Positions 26,891 through 35,498 are shown, counted from the first letter of the stretch. The stretch: DNA of 64,000 nt from Orbus sasakiae (GCF_039542345.1 NZ_BAABHY010000001.1:1550001-1614000); one strand, 5' to 3'. Notes: generated by a model not told the origin, from the letters alone. Numbers and translations are program-made.

Positions 26891-27091
26891 TCAAAGCGCA
26901 GATAACAATAGACTTGTTAGACCATTCTTATCTGCGCCCTGATAACGCAGTTTGCAATGTTTTGCTTTGCGTTGGAAACTGCCTTTACCTTTTAAGTTTT
27001 TCTCAATACGTTGTTTGAACAGTGGATCATTCATCAATGCGGCTAAGGCATTATCACGAATCGTACCTCTTTTGTGTTGATATTTTGTCAT
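26891..27091 (-). CDS. arfA: Alternative ribosome-rescue factor A
   Basis: A 66-residue basic protein that rescues stalled ribosomes with RF2 when trans-translation fails. The N-terminus MTKYQHKRGTIRDNALAALM and the KGKGSFQRKAKH block match E. coli ArfA (MSRYQHTKG..., KGKGSYMRKGKH). The C-terminus is hydrophobic (TSLLLSAL) as in E. coli, where full-length protein is unstable. GGAGGT lies five bases before the ATG. The coding 3' end contains a strong hairpin, consistent with synthesis from a nonstop mRNA that yields a shorter active form. Confidence 0.92.
   Translation of the reverse strand: MTKYQHKRGTIRDNALAALMNDPLFKQRIEKNLKGKGSFQRKAKHCKLRYQGADKNGLTSLLLSAL
26896..26937 (-). terminator. Hairpin inside the arfA coding end
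   Basis: GCGCAGATAA (26896-26905) and TTATCTGCGC (26928-26937) form a 10-bp GC-capped stem that covers arfA codons 52 to 66, just before the stop. In E. coli an intrinsic terminator/RNase III hairpin in the same place makes arfA mRNA lack a stop codon. Confidence 0.8.
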
Positions 27092-27234
27092 ATTGACCTC
27101 CGATTGTTAATATCGCTTAAATTATACTCGCCTTAACAAAAAGCGCAAATGCTAACAGCCCAATAACTGGCTTGATTATTTAGGTGGTTTATTTTACTCT
27201 AACGACCTCAATGACCAACAGAATATTTATTGCA

Positions 27235-27489
27235 ATGGATAAACGTTATCGACAAGCAAATAAAGAAGCGCGATTATCATTATATTTGACGCTGCTTTAC
27301 CTTATTTTTTGGATTGCCTTTGCCTATTTATTAGGAGATCAAGCCGGGTTACTTGGCTTTCCGGCTTGGTTCGAATTATCATGTCTATTCGCCCCCATTG
27401 GATTTATTATCGCTTGCTATTTTATTGTTAAATATCAATTTAAAGACATTCCACTGGAAAGTCCTCAATCAATACCACCTCATGAGTAA
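27235..27489 (+). CDS. yhdT: YhdT family membrane protein
   Basis: A small inner-membrane protein of about 84 residues with two hydrophobic helices (about 14-33 and 46-66). MDKRYRQANKEARLSLYLTL and the ending KDIPLE match E. coli YhdT (80 residues). The ATG at 27235 is chosen by homology; earlier in-frame starts at 27184 (GTG) and 27211 (ATG) exist and none has a clear Shine-Dalgarno. It precedes panF by eight bases, as in E. coli. Function is unknown; a link to pantothenate uptake is suggested only by the neighbour. Confidence 0.87.
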   Translation: MDKRYRQANKEARLSLYLTLLYLIFWIAFAYLLGDQAGLLGFPAWFELSCLFAPIGFIIACYFIVKYQFKDIPLESPQSIPPHE

Positions 27490-27497
27490 AATCAATT

Positions 27498-28931
27498 ATG
27501 CACACTGATATTATCATTCCATTAGTCCTGTATTTAGTATTGGTGTTTGCGATATCGGCTTATGCTTATCTCAAACGTAAAAAAACCAATCAGTTTACGG
27601 ATTATTTTATTGGTAATCGTACCATGGGGGGATTTTTACTCGCCATGACACTTGCCGCGACTTATATTAGTGCAAGCTCATTTATTGGTGGGCCAGGCGC
27701 GGCATATAAATTTGGTCTTGGTTGGGTATTATTAGCCATGATTCAGGTTCCAACCGTGTTACTCTCACTTGGGATACTGGGTAAAAAATTCGCTATTTTG
27801 GCTCGCAAATACAATGCCATTACCCTAAGTGATATGCTATATGCGCATTATAAAAGCCGCTTAATCGTTTGGTTTGCAAGTATTGCTATTGTGATTGCTT
27901 TTATTGGAGCAATGACCGTACAATTTATTGGTGGCGCTCGCTTATTAGAGTCTTCCGTCGGTTTACCCTATGGCTATGGATTAATTATTTTTGGTGTCGG
28001 TACCGTAATTTATACTGCATTTGGCGGTTTTAGAGCGGGGATTTTGAATGATGCGTTTCAAGGGCTAATTATGCTCATCGGCGCAATAATTTTATTAGTA
28101 GCTGTCATTTATGCGGGCGGAGGTATCGCGCATATTATGGATTCGATGAGACAGATTGATCCTGCGCTTTTAACACCAGAAGGTCCGAATAACTTTATGG
28201 ACTTTCCCTTTATGACTTCATTTTGGATTTTAGTCTGTTTTGGCGTTGTTGGATTACCACATACCGCCGTCAGGTGTATGGCATATAAAGACAGTAAAGC
28301 CGTACATCGTGGCATTCTTATTGGTACCGTTATTGTTACCGTCATAATGTTTACGATGCATTTATCCGGCGCACTCGGTCGCGCTATTTTACCTAACTTG
28401 ACGATTCCTGATCAAGTCGTACCCAATTTGATTGTGACGGTCATGCCCCCCATTGCGGCGGGTATTTTTTTAGCAGCCCCTCTAGCGGCCATTATGTCGA
28501 CAATTAATGCCCAACTCTTGCAGGTGTCTTCTGTTATTATTAAAGATCTCTTTTTATCAATAAAACCTGAAGCAAAAAAACACGATAAAGCCCTAACTCG
28601 ACTGTCTGTGTTGATCACATTTATCTTTGGAGCATTATTAATTATTGCAGCGTGGAACCCACCAGACATGGTGATATGGCTCAACTTACTGGCATTTGGT
28701 GGACTTGAGGCCGTTTTTTTATGGCCACTGGTTTTAGGCCTATATTGGAAAAAAGCCAATGCATATGGTGCCTTAAGTTCAATGGTCCTTGGCGCAGTCT
28801 GTTATGCATTACTTGCCAGCTATAATATTAAATTATTTGATTTTCACCCGATTGTGCCAGCATTAATACTTGGCTTAGTCGCCTTTTTAGTCGCTAACCC
28901 GTTTGGCCAGCATTTACAACATAAGGATTAA
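27498..28931 (+). CDS. panF: Sodium/pantothenate symporter
   Basis: Na+-coupled pantothenate importer of the SSS family, 477 residues with about 13 membrane helices. MTLAATYISASSFIGGPGAAYKFGLGW and RCMAYKDSKAVHRGI are near-identical to E. coli PanF. It supplies the coenzyme A precursor, including for the CoA-derived prosthetic group that citrate lyase needs. The stop codon overlaps the prmA start region by one base, and the yhdT-panF-prmA order is conserved with E. coli. Confidence 0.97.
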   Translation: MHTDIIIPLVLYLVLVFAISAYAYLKRKKTNQFTDYFIGNRTMGGFLLAMTLAATYISASSFIGGPGAAYKFGLGWVLLAMIQVPTVLLSLGILGKKFAILARKYNAITLSDMLYAHYKSRLIVWFASIAIVIAFIGAMTVQFIGGARLLESSVGLPYGYGLIIFGVGTVIYTAFGGFRAGILNDAFQGLIMLIGAIILLVAVIYAGGGIAHIMDSMRQIDPALLTPEGPNNFMDFPFMTSFWILVCFGVVGLPHTAVRCMAYKDSKAVHRGILIGTVIVTVIMFTMHLSGALGRAILPNLTIPDQVVPNLIVTVMPPIAAGIFLAAPLAAIMSTINAQLLQVSSVIIKDLFLSIKPEAKKHDKALTRLSVLITFIFGALLIIAAWNPPDMVIWLNLLAFGGLEAVFLWPLVLGLYWKKANAYGALSSMVLGAVCYALLASYNIKLFDFHPIVPALILGLVAFLVANPFGQHLQHKD

Positions 28932-28933
28932 TG

Positions 28934-29818
28934 ATGCCTTGGATTCAACTTAAAATTAATACCACTAATCAACTTGCTGAACAAATTAGTGATTTACTTG
29001 AAGAAAGTGGCGCGGTTTCAGTCACATTTCAAGATACGTATGACACACCTGTTTTTGAACCGCTGCCCGGCGAAACACGTTTATGGGGTAATACCGATGT
29101 CATTGGTTTGTATGAAGCAGACACCGAGACTGCGCAGCTGATTAATTTCTTACAAGCATCACCGCTATTTGCCAACACGCTAAACTATAAAATTGAGCAG
29201 TTAGAAGACAAAGACTGGGAACGTGAATGGATGGATAATTTTCATCCAATGCAATTTGGTAAACGCCTTTGGATTTGCCCAAGTTGGCGAGAAATCCCCG
29301 ATCCTCATGCTGTCAATGTTATGCTTGATCCGGGTCTTGCATTTGGTACAGGGACACACCCAACCACATCATTATGTTTACAATGGCTCGATGGTTTAGA
29401 CTTAGTGGGTAAAACTGTTATTGATTATGGATGTGGCTCAGGTATTTTGGCCATTGCAGCACTTAAGCTTGGTGCAAAAGCAGCAATAGGGATTGATATT
29501 GATCCACAAGCCTTACAAGCTAGCCGTGATAATGCACAACGTAACCATGTAAGCGATCAATTAGCCCTGTATTTAGCCAAAGATATTCCCGATAATTTAT
29601 TGGCAGATGTGGTGGTAGCAAATATTTTAGCGGGTCCACTAAGAGAGTTAGAACCTCATATTCGTGTTTTGGTCAAACCGGCAGGATTATTAGGGTTGTC
29701 CGGTATTTTAGAAAGTCAATCCGAGAGTGTTTGTGATGCTTATCAAGCTCATTTTGACCTTGATCCCGTTGTCACACAAGAAGAATGGTGCCGTATTACC
29801 GGTAAAAAACACGCTTAA
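28934..29818 (+). CDS. prmA: Ribosomal protein L11 methyltransferase
   Basis: SAM-dependent trimethylation of ribosomal protein L11. The product is 294 residues from the ATG at 28934 (MPWIQLKINTTN), six bases after AGGA; an ATG one codon earlier overlaps the panF stop. The SAM motif is VIDYGCGSGILAIAALKLGA with IGIDIDPQAL, and NILAGPL is the family's post-I signature. In E. coli dusB and fis follow; here a terminator and a sugar-acid cluster follow instead. Confidence 0.97.
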   Translation: MPWIQLKINTTNQLAEQISDLLEESGAVSVTFQDTYDTPVFEPLPGETRLWGNTDVIGLYEADTETAQLINFLQASPLFANTLNYKIEQLEDKDWEREWMDNFHPMQFGKRLWICPSWREIPDPHAVNVMLDPGLAFGTGTHPTTSLCLQWLDGLDLVGKTVIDYGCGSGILAIAALKLGAKAAIGIDIDPQALQASRDNAQRNHVSDQLALYLAKDIPDNLLADVVVANILAGPLRELEPHIRVLVKPAGLLGLSGILESQSESVCDAYQAHFDLDPVVTQEEWCRITGKKHA

Positions 29819-29827
29819 TGTAAGATG

Positions 29828-29852
29828 TAGCCCGGTAATCCCGGGCTATTTT
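29828..29852 (+). terminator. prmA terminator
   Basis: TAGCCCGG and CCGGGCTA form an 8-bp GC-rich stem with loop TAATC followed by TTTT, 9 bases after the prmA stop. Confidence 0.87.
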
Positions 29853-29865
29853 GCCATGTCAGGTT

Positions 29866-31113
29866 TTATGGCCGTGACGCCGTTCCATCAGGTGTTCTGG
29901 CATTCGTCCAAGAAGGTAATCCCCCTGTTATTGGGAATTTTTTCGCCTTTTGCTCATCAATATCAATGCCCAGCCCCGGTTTATCATTAAGATAAGCGTA
30001 ACCCTGTTCAATCTCAGGACAGCCCGGGAATACTTCATGAAGTGCACTGTTCATCGGGGTATACTCTTGCACCCCTAAATTAGTAATACTCATATCGATA
30101 TGCATATTGGCCACAACACCGATTGGTGAGATATCGCCTGGTCCATGCCAAGCAGTACGCACACCATGATACTCACACAAGTTTGCAAGTTTTTTAGCGG
30201 GCGTTATGCCGCCAATCATGCTAATATGGCAACGAATAAAATCAATTAAATGATGGGTAATAAGGTGTTTATATTCAGCAACATGGACAAATAATTCGCC
30301 CATTGCAATTGGCGTCGATGTTTGTTGACGCATAATTTTTAGAAAATCAACATTCTCTGGGGCCACCGGATCTTCTAAATAAAATAGACGATAATCTTCA
30401 AGACTCTTTGCCATTTGCATTGCTGCAACAGGTTGAATGCGTTCATGAATATCGTGAATAAATTCGACATCAAAACCGATTTTATTACGTAAATGATCAA
30501 AGAATTTCGGAATACTGCGTGCATAAGCATCTGGATCAAAATAGATACCGGGTGTTTTATGTCGAGGCGAACGTTTTGGATGAATGCTTTTTGCTTTATC
30601 GTATTGTGTATTAATCAGTTTTAGATCTTCTGTGCCAGCACCACCGTACATCCCCATTTGACAGCGAACATATTGGTATCCCTCCTCCATTGCAGCTCGA
30701 ATATTATCTTCAGCAGCAATCGCATCGCCGCCATCACAATGACGATATAATGGAACACCATCTCGGCATTTTCCACCGAGTAAATCATAGACTGGCATAC
30801 CGGCCATTTTACCTTTGATATCCCATAACGCCATATCTATCGCTGACACAGCATTATTCATCACCGGACCATTACGCCAATAGCCACTGACTACCGCTGA
30901 TTGCCAAATGTCTTCAATTCGACGGGGATCTTTGCCAATGACAAAAGGTTTCATATAGTCGTTAATTGCAGCTTCAACAGCAAAAATACGTTGTGTAAAT
31001 GTTGCACATCCCAAACCATATAAACCATCTTGGTTTGTCTCTACTTTGACGACAACCAAATCAATGCCGCCAGGGGCAGTTAAAATGGTCTTCACATTTG
31101 TTATTTTTATCAT
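29866..31113 (-). CDS. Enolase-superfamily sugar-acid dehydratase (ManD/RspA type)
   Basis: A 415-residue mandelate racemase/enolase-type enzyme of the D-mannonate dehydratase subgroup, which includes D-mannonate and D-gluconate dehydratases giving 2-keto-3-deoxygluconate. Metal ligands fit the 26-residue spacing of the family: D221 in FIHDIHERI, E247 in FYLEDPV and E273 in MGELF, with the acid/base H223. The C-terminus (LPSWTNARTPDGTASRP) is typical of the subgroup. The ATG at 31113 has GGAG upstream; a TTG four codons earlier is unlikely. It lies downstream of the GntR gene. Mannonate versus gluconate cannot be decided from sequence. Confidence 0.85.
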   Translation of the reverse strand: MIKITNVKTILTAPGGIDLVVVKVETNQDGLYGLGCATFTQRIFAVEAAINDYMKPFVIGKDPRRIEDIWQSAVVSGYWRNGPVMNNAVSAIDMALWDIKGKMAGMPVYDLLGGKCRDGVPLYRHCDGGDAIAAEDNIRAAMEEGYQYVRCQMGMYGGAGTEDLKLINTQYDKAKSIHPKRSPRHKTPGIYFDPDAYARSIPKFFDHLRNKIGFDVEFIHDIHERIQPVAAMQMAKSLEDYRLFYLEDPVAPENVDFLKIMRQQTSTPIAMGELFVHVAEYKHLITHHLIDFIRCHISMIGGITPAKKLANLCEYHGVRTAWHGPGDISPIGVVANMHIDMSITNLGVQEYTPMNSALHEVFPGCPEIEQGYAYLNDKPGLGIDIDEQKAKKFPITGGLPSWTNARTPDGTASRP

Positions 31114-31147
31114 AAAAATCTCCAATCGATACGATTTAACTCATTAG

Positions 31148-31164
31148 GTTGTATGACATCATAT
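31148..31164. promoter_or_regulatory. Candidate GntR operator copy 1
   Basis: GTTGTATGACATCATAT, 35 bases before the dehydratase ATG. The same 17-mer with a single change occurs on the opposite strand at 32101-32117, before the divergent operon. A near-exact repeat at both promoters of the cluster points to the local GntR/FCD regulator. Confidence 0.6.
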
Positions 31165-31225
31165 TTCTATAATTAAAAATAGCACTATCCGAATAAAGTA
31201 TGCAACAATTATTTAAACATTTTTG

Positions 31226-31927
31226 TTATTCGTCTTTTAATTTTTCAATCGCAATAATATTGGTTTTCATGGCACTATCGAGAGAACGTTTAGCCGTTTC
31301 AACATCATGGTCTTTAATCGACATATAGATTTTGATATGTGCATCAATACTTTCTAACGTAATCCCCAAGACCCGATTAAGTTCCTCTAAGTAAAAATAA
31401 TACATATCTTTAATATCATGAAGGATCTTAATAAAAATCTTATTGTGTGATGCCGCCGCAACCGCAATATGGAAGTCTAAATCGGCTTGTGTATATTTTT
31501 TATAGTCATTTTTACTGACTAGCATTCGGTTTAAGGCTTCTTCTATTGCCTCAATATCTTGCTCATTAGCTCTTTCTGCCGCCAACTCAATACATTTAAA
31601 TTCAACGGTTTGCCTAAAAATCATCATGTCCATAAACTCATCTTGACTTAAATGCATAATTGGTTGATTTTTATTTAAAATCTTATCTTTATCGAGATTT
31701 TCAGAGACAAATGAGCCCATACCATGTCTGGTATAAATAATCCCCAAATCTCGTAATTTTTGTACTGCACTACGAACACTCGTACGGCTAACATTAAATA
31801 GCTCAGTGAGTTCAAATTCTGAAGGTAACTTACTTCCAGATGACCAACTGTTATCTAGAATTTTATTTAACATCTGTTGATACACGGCATCAACAATATT
31901 ACTTTTTGTGATAGTTTGTATTGTCAT
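31226..31927 (-). CDS. GntR-family (FadR/FCD subfamily) transcriptional regulator
   Basis: A 233-residue regulator. The N-terminal winged helix (about 8-75) has KLPSEFELTELFNVSRTSVRSAVQKLRDLGII, followed by the GMGSFVSE wing. The C-terminal FCD domain (about 90-220) has the metal and ligand residues of the type DLDFHIAVAAASHN and an all-helical profile. Such proteins usually respond to sugar acids or other carboxylates. It sits between the dehydratase gene and the divergent catabolic operon, so it is very probably their local regulator. The ligand is unknown. Confidence 0.9.
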   Translation of the reverse strand: MTIQTITKSNIVDAVYQQMLNKILDNSWSSGSKLPSEFELTELFNVSRTSVRSAVQKLRDLGIIYTRHGMGSFVSENLDKDKILNKNQPIMHLSQDEFMDMMIFRQTVEFKCIELAAERANEQDIEAIEEALNRMLVSKNDYKKYTQADLDFHIAVAAASHNKIFIKILHDIKDMYYFYLEELNRVLGITLESIDAHIKIYMSIKDHDVETAKRSLDSAMKTNIIAIEKLKDE

Positions 31928-32029
31928 CTACATATTCTAAGTCGTGACTACATAGATATATTACAACTGATTTAACCCGCTTTATCAACCCATTTAGCCT
32001 TATACGCCTATTTTGATCTCAAATATTTG

Positions 32030-32045
32030 TGTTATCAAGATCACA
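32030..32045. promoter_or_regulatory. Possible CRP site upstream of the reductase operon
   Basis: TGTTATCAAGATCACA fits TGTGA-N6-TCACA with one mismatch in the left half, in an AT-rich context. CRP control would suit a carbon-source operon, but the match is imperfect and the distance to any promoter is unmapped. Confidence 0.35.
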
Positions 32046-32100
32046 AAAATAGATTTTATTCATTGATTTTAATCTTAAAGACACGGATTCTAATTAACAC

Positions 32101-32117
32101 ATATGTTGTCATACAAC
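32101..32117. promoter_or_regulatory. Candidate GntR operator copy 2
   Basis: On the minus strand this reads GTTGTATGACAACATAT, 16 of 17 bases identical to the copy at 31148-31164. It contains a GTTGT-CAT-ACAAC dyad and lies just before a TATACT-like element (32122-32127) upstream of the reductase gene. Confidence 0.6.
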
Positions 32118-32171
32118 TAGTTATACTATCTTAATAACATCATTCATGTTGATAAAAAGGATACATAGATT

Positions 32172-32939
32172 ATGCATAAATTATTTGATCTCTCGGGTAA
32201 AACAGCGTTGATAACAGGGTCAAGTCGAGGTCTTGGCTTTGCCTACGCGCAAGGGCTTGCCTCTGCTGGTGCATCAGTTGTATTAAACGGTACGCATCAT
32301 GAAACGCTACAAACCGCAATCGAGACATTAACCTCACAAGGTTATCATGCAACCGGATACGTTTTTGATGTTGCAAACGAGACACAGATTATTGACGTGT
32401 TTAAGCAAATGGATCAAGCCGGCGTCACCATTGATATTGTCGTCAACAATGCTGGTATTCAGCATCGCCAACCCATGGTCGAACTTGAATTGAAAGATTG
32501 GCAACGCGTACTTGATGTCCATCTCACTGGCACATTTTTAGTGTCACGTGAAGCCGCTAAAAGGATGATAAAACGTCAATCCGGCGGTAAGTTTATCAAT
32601 ATCTGTTCATTAACCAGTGAGCAAGCACGCCCAACTGTAGCGCCTTATACCGCAGCAAAAGGTGGGGTAAAAATGTTAACGAAATCAATGTCCGCCGAGT
32701 GGGCTCAATACCATATTCAGGCGAACGCGATCGGTCCTGGCTATATCCTTACCGACATGAATGAAGCTTTAATTAACGACCACGCCTTTGATACTTGGGT
32801 CAAAAATAGTAATCCGACCAAGCGTTGGGGAAAAACGGAAGAACTCATTGGTACAGCGATTTTCCTTGCTGCCCCCGCGTCAGATTATATTAATGGACAA
32901 GTAATTTACGTTGACGGGGGGTGGCTGGCTGTTTTATAG
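32172..32939 (+). CDS. SDR oxidoreductase, gluconate 5-dehydrogenase/IdnO-like
   Basis: A 255-residue NAD(P)-dependent reductase. The cofactor motif is TGSSRGLG (15-22), with NNAG at 92-95 and catalytic S146, Y159 and K163 in the segment SLTSEQARPTVAPYTAAKGG. INICS, IGPGYILTDM and the ending FVxGxxxxVDGGWL pattern resemble E. coli IdnO, which reduces 5-keto-D-gluconate to D-gluconate. It is the first gene of a three-gene unit with an MFS transporter and an IdnD-like dehydrogenase, supporting a role on a keto-hexonate. The exact substrate is inferred. Confidence 0.85.
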   Translation: MHKLFDLSGKTALITGSSRGLGFAYAQGLASAGASVVLNGTHHETLQTAIETLTSQGYHATGYVFDVANETQIIDVFKQMDQAGVTIDIVVNNAGIQHRQPMVELELKDWQRVLDVHLTGTFLVSREAAKRMIKRQSGGKFINICSLTSEQARPTVAPYTAAKGGVKMLTKSMSAEWAQYHIQANAIGPGYILTDMNEALINDHAFDTWVKNSNPTKRWGKTEELIGTAIFLAAPASDYINGQVIYVDGGWLAVL

Positions 32940-32998
32940 CTCACCATCAGCCCAACACACTATATTTAAATAACTAATAATTCAACGAGATATTCAAT

Positions 32999-34348
32999 AT
33001 GAAACCGACTAAAACACGTTTTATGATCTTAGCGATGTTATTTATCGTCACAGCAATTAACTATATCGATCGCGCTAACCTAGCTGTAGCTGGCTCGAAT
33101 ATACAAAATGATTTTGGATTTTCAGCAACACAATTAGGCTGGTTGTTTTCAATGTTTACATGGACTTATGCTATCAGCCAGATTCCTGTAGGCTATATTT
33201 TAGATAGAATTGGTATTAGAAAGCTTTATGGCGGTGCGATTATATTGTGGAGCGTATTTACATTCTTAATGGGATTAGCGTCATATCATTGGTTCACGAC
33301 AGTAACCGCATCATTTGCAATGCTAATGGTATGTCGGGGTTTAATTGGTATCGCCGAAGCCCCCTCTTTTCCATCTAATACAAAAATTATTGCGACGTGG
33401 TTCCCATCACAAGAACGCGCACGCGCTACTGCTATTTATTCAAGCGGACAATATATTGGTTTAGCGACTTTAACACCTGTACTTGCACTTATTGTTGCTA
33501 ATTATGGATGGGAGATGTCTTTTTATGTCTCAGGTGGCGTTGGCATTTTGTTTGGTATCGTTTGGTTAATCAAATACCGAGAACCTTATGAAAGCAAAAA
33601 AACCAATCAAGCAGAACTCGACTATATTAAAGCAGGAGGAGGATTTGATCAGAATAAGCATACAGGTAAAGCTGAAAAAGTCGTTTGGAGTGACATTTTC
33701 TATGTATTACGTCAACGCACTATGTGGGGATTATTTATTGCTCAATTTGCGGCCTCATCGACCTTATACTTCTTTTTAACCTGGTTTATTGTCTATTTGG
33801 AAAAAGGACTAAATTTATCAATTTCTAATGCGGGATTTGGTGCCATGTTTCCCTATTTGATGGCGATGGCAGGTGTATTATGCAGTGGTGTACTTAGTGA
33901 CATGCTAATCAAGAAAAATTATTCTAAAACATTTGCTCGAAAGTTACCGGTAATGTCAGGTTTACTGGTCACCACTATCATGTGTTTTGTTAACTTTTTT
34001 GAAGATCAACCCGCCATTGCCATTGCTATCTTATCCATTGCCTTCTTTGCGAATGCGTTTTCTAACTTAGGTTGGGTAGTATGTAGTGATGTTATACCCC
34101 GTAAAATCATTGGTACGATAGGGGGATTCCTTAATGTTTTTGGTAATTTATCAGGTATTGTTTCGCCGATTATTATTGGGATCATTTTGCATAAAACGAA
34201 TAACTTTCAATATGCCATGTACTACATTTCAGCTGTGTCATTGATGGGATTTTTAGCATATTTGTTCTTAGTTGGCAAAATTGAAGTGATGAATATCCCA
34301 AGCCTAAGAGAGCCACAAAATCCCCATAATGCTACTCAATCACATTAA
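32999..34348 (+). CDS. MFS sugar-acid transporter (ACS family, GudP/DgoT-like)
   Basis: A 449-residue permease with 12 predicted helices. The N-terminal MLFIVTAINYIDRANLAVAG and the loop GYILDRIGIRKLYGG are the anion:cation symporter family signature shared with hexuronate, galactonate and glucarate transporters. It lies 59 bases after the reductase gene and 10 bases before the dehydrogenase gene. Proton-coupled import of a hexonate or hexuronate is the natural reading; which one is not determined. Confidence 0.88.
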   Translation: MKPTKTRFMILAMLFIVTAINYIDRANLAVAGSNIQNDFGFSATQLGWLFSMFTWTYAISQIPVGYILDRIGIRKLYGGAIILWSVFTFLMGLASYHWFTTVTASFAMLMVCRGLIGIAEAPSFPSNTKIIATWFPSQERARATAIYSSGQYIGLATLTPVLALIVANYGWEMSFYVSGGVGILFGIVWLIKYREPYESKKTNQAELDYIKAGGGFDQNKHTGKAEKVVWSDIFYVLRQRTMWGLFIAQFAASSTLYFFLTWFIVYLEKGLNLSISNAGFGAMFPYLMAMAGVLCSGVLSDMLIKKNYSKTFARKLPVMSGLLVTTIMCFVNFFEDQPAIAIAILSIAFFANAFSNLGWVVCSDVIPRKIIGTIGGFLNVFGNLSGIVSPIIIGIILHKTNNFQYAMYYISAVSLMGFLAYLFLVGKIEVMNIPSLREPQNPHNATQSH

Positions 34349-34358
34349 GGAGTAAAAC

Positions 34359-35408
34359 ATGAATCATACTTTAACGTGTAAAGCCTGTTTTGTTCATGGC
34401 AAAAAGACAATTAAAATTGAAGATCGGCAATTGACTTATACTGATAATGATGTGCTAGTTAAAATTGAAGCAGGAGGTATTTGTGGTTCAGATATCCATT
34501 ATTATCAAGAAGGTCACGCGGGTTTATCTGTATTAAAACATCCCATGGTTATCTGTCATGAGTTTACGGGAAGCATTGCCAAAGCACCAACAGGCTCTAA
34601 TTTAAAAGTGGGTCAAAAAGTAGTAATAAACCCGTCACAACCTTGTAATCAATGTGAATTCTGTTTGCAAGGAAAGCAAAATCAGTGCCCAAATATGCGC
34701 TTTATGGGAAGTGCACAATATAACCCCCATAATCATGGCGGATTTTCTCAATATGTAGTGGTATCTGAAAATCAATGTTTTACTTATGATGAACGAATGA
34801 GTGCACAAATCATGACATTCACGGAACCCACGACTGTCGCCATTCATGCCGTTAATGTGGCAGGTAGTTTAGTCGGTAAACGCGTATTAGTTATTGGTGC
34901 AGGCCCCATTGGGGGATTAATTATTGCTGCAGCCAAAGCCTCTGGTGCCGTTGAAATTGTTGCTGCCGACATCAGTGAAAGATGCCGTAAAATCGCCATC
35001 GCCATGGGGGCAGACCTAGCGATTGCTCCATTAGATGAAGCATCCTTTGAGGCGTTTTCAATCAATAAAGGATACTTTGATGTCACGTTTGAAGCAAGTG
35101 GTGCCACATCAGCGATAGCATCAACGGTTGCCGCCACACGTGCCAATGGCGTCGTTGTACAAGTTGGTATGGGGGCAAGCCCAGTACAGTATCCTGTCGC
35201 ACAAATGCTTGCTAAAGAGCTTACATGGAAAGGATCGTTCCGTTTTATCGATGAATTTGCGGTTGCAGTTAAGTGGTTGGAAAAAGGAATCATCAATCCA
35301 CAACCGTTAATTTCGAGTGAATTTGACTACCAGCAAGTCGAACAGGCTTTAATCACAGCCACAGACAAAAATATCTCATCGAAAGTGATTGTAACGTTTT
35401 TTGATTAG
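34359..35408 (+). CDS. Zinc-dependent dehydrogenase, L-idonate 5-dehydrogenase-like
   Basis: A 349-residue MDR enzyme. Catalytic zinc ligands are C42 in GGICGSDIHYYQEG and H67-E68 in ICHEFTG; structural zinc cysteines are C96, C99, C102 and C110. The NAD motif is VIGAGPIGGL. GSFRFIDEFAVAVKWLEKGIINP aligns well with E. coli IdnD. IdnD oxidises L-idonate to 5-keto-D-gluconate, the substrate of the neighbouring IdnO-like reductase. Related enzymes act on L-gulonate, so the true substrate needs testing. AAGGAG precedes the ATG. Confidence 0.87.
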   Translation: MNHTLTCKACFVHGKKTIKIEDRQLTYTDNDVLVKIEAGGICGSDIHYYQEGHAGLSVLKHPMVICHEFTGSIAKAPTGSNLKVGQKVVINPSQPCNQCEFCLQGKQNQCPNMRFMGSAQYNPHNHGGFSQYVVVSENQCFTYDERMSAQIMTFTEPTTVAIHAVNVAGSLVGKRVLVIGAGPIGGLIIAAAKASGAVEIVAADISERCRKIAIAMGADLAIAPLDEASFEAFSINKGYFDVTFEASGATSAIASTVAATRANGVVVQVGMGASPVQYPVAQMLAKELTWKGSFRFIDEFAVAVKWLEKGIINPQPLISSEFDYQQVEQALITATDKNISSKVIVTFFD

Positions 35409-35422
35409 CAACCCTTTCATCA

Positions 35423-35451
35423 GCAAAACCGAATAAATTATTCGGTTTTGC
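35423..35451 (+). terminator. Terminator after the IdnD-like gene
   Basis: GCAAAACCGAAT and ATTCGGTTTTGC form a 12-bp stem around AAATT. The downstream T content is modest, but position and stem strength fit the end of the operon. Confidence 0.7.
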
Positions 35452-35498
35452 TGTTCATCGTTTGGTTAAAATGTTATCGTAATCGGTAATCATAATGT

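Noticed and set aside
34844..35296. 150-residue open frame antisense to the IdnD-like gene
   Set aside because: Alanine- and threonine-rich shadow of a conserved dehydrogenase; no Shine-Dalgarno or homology.
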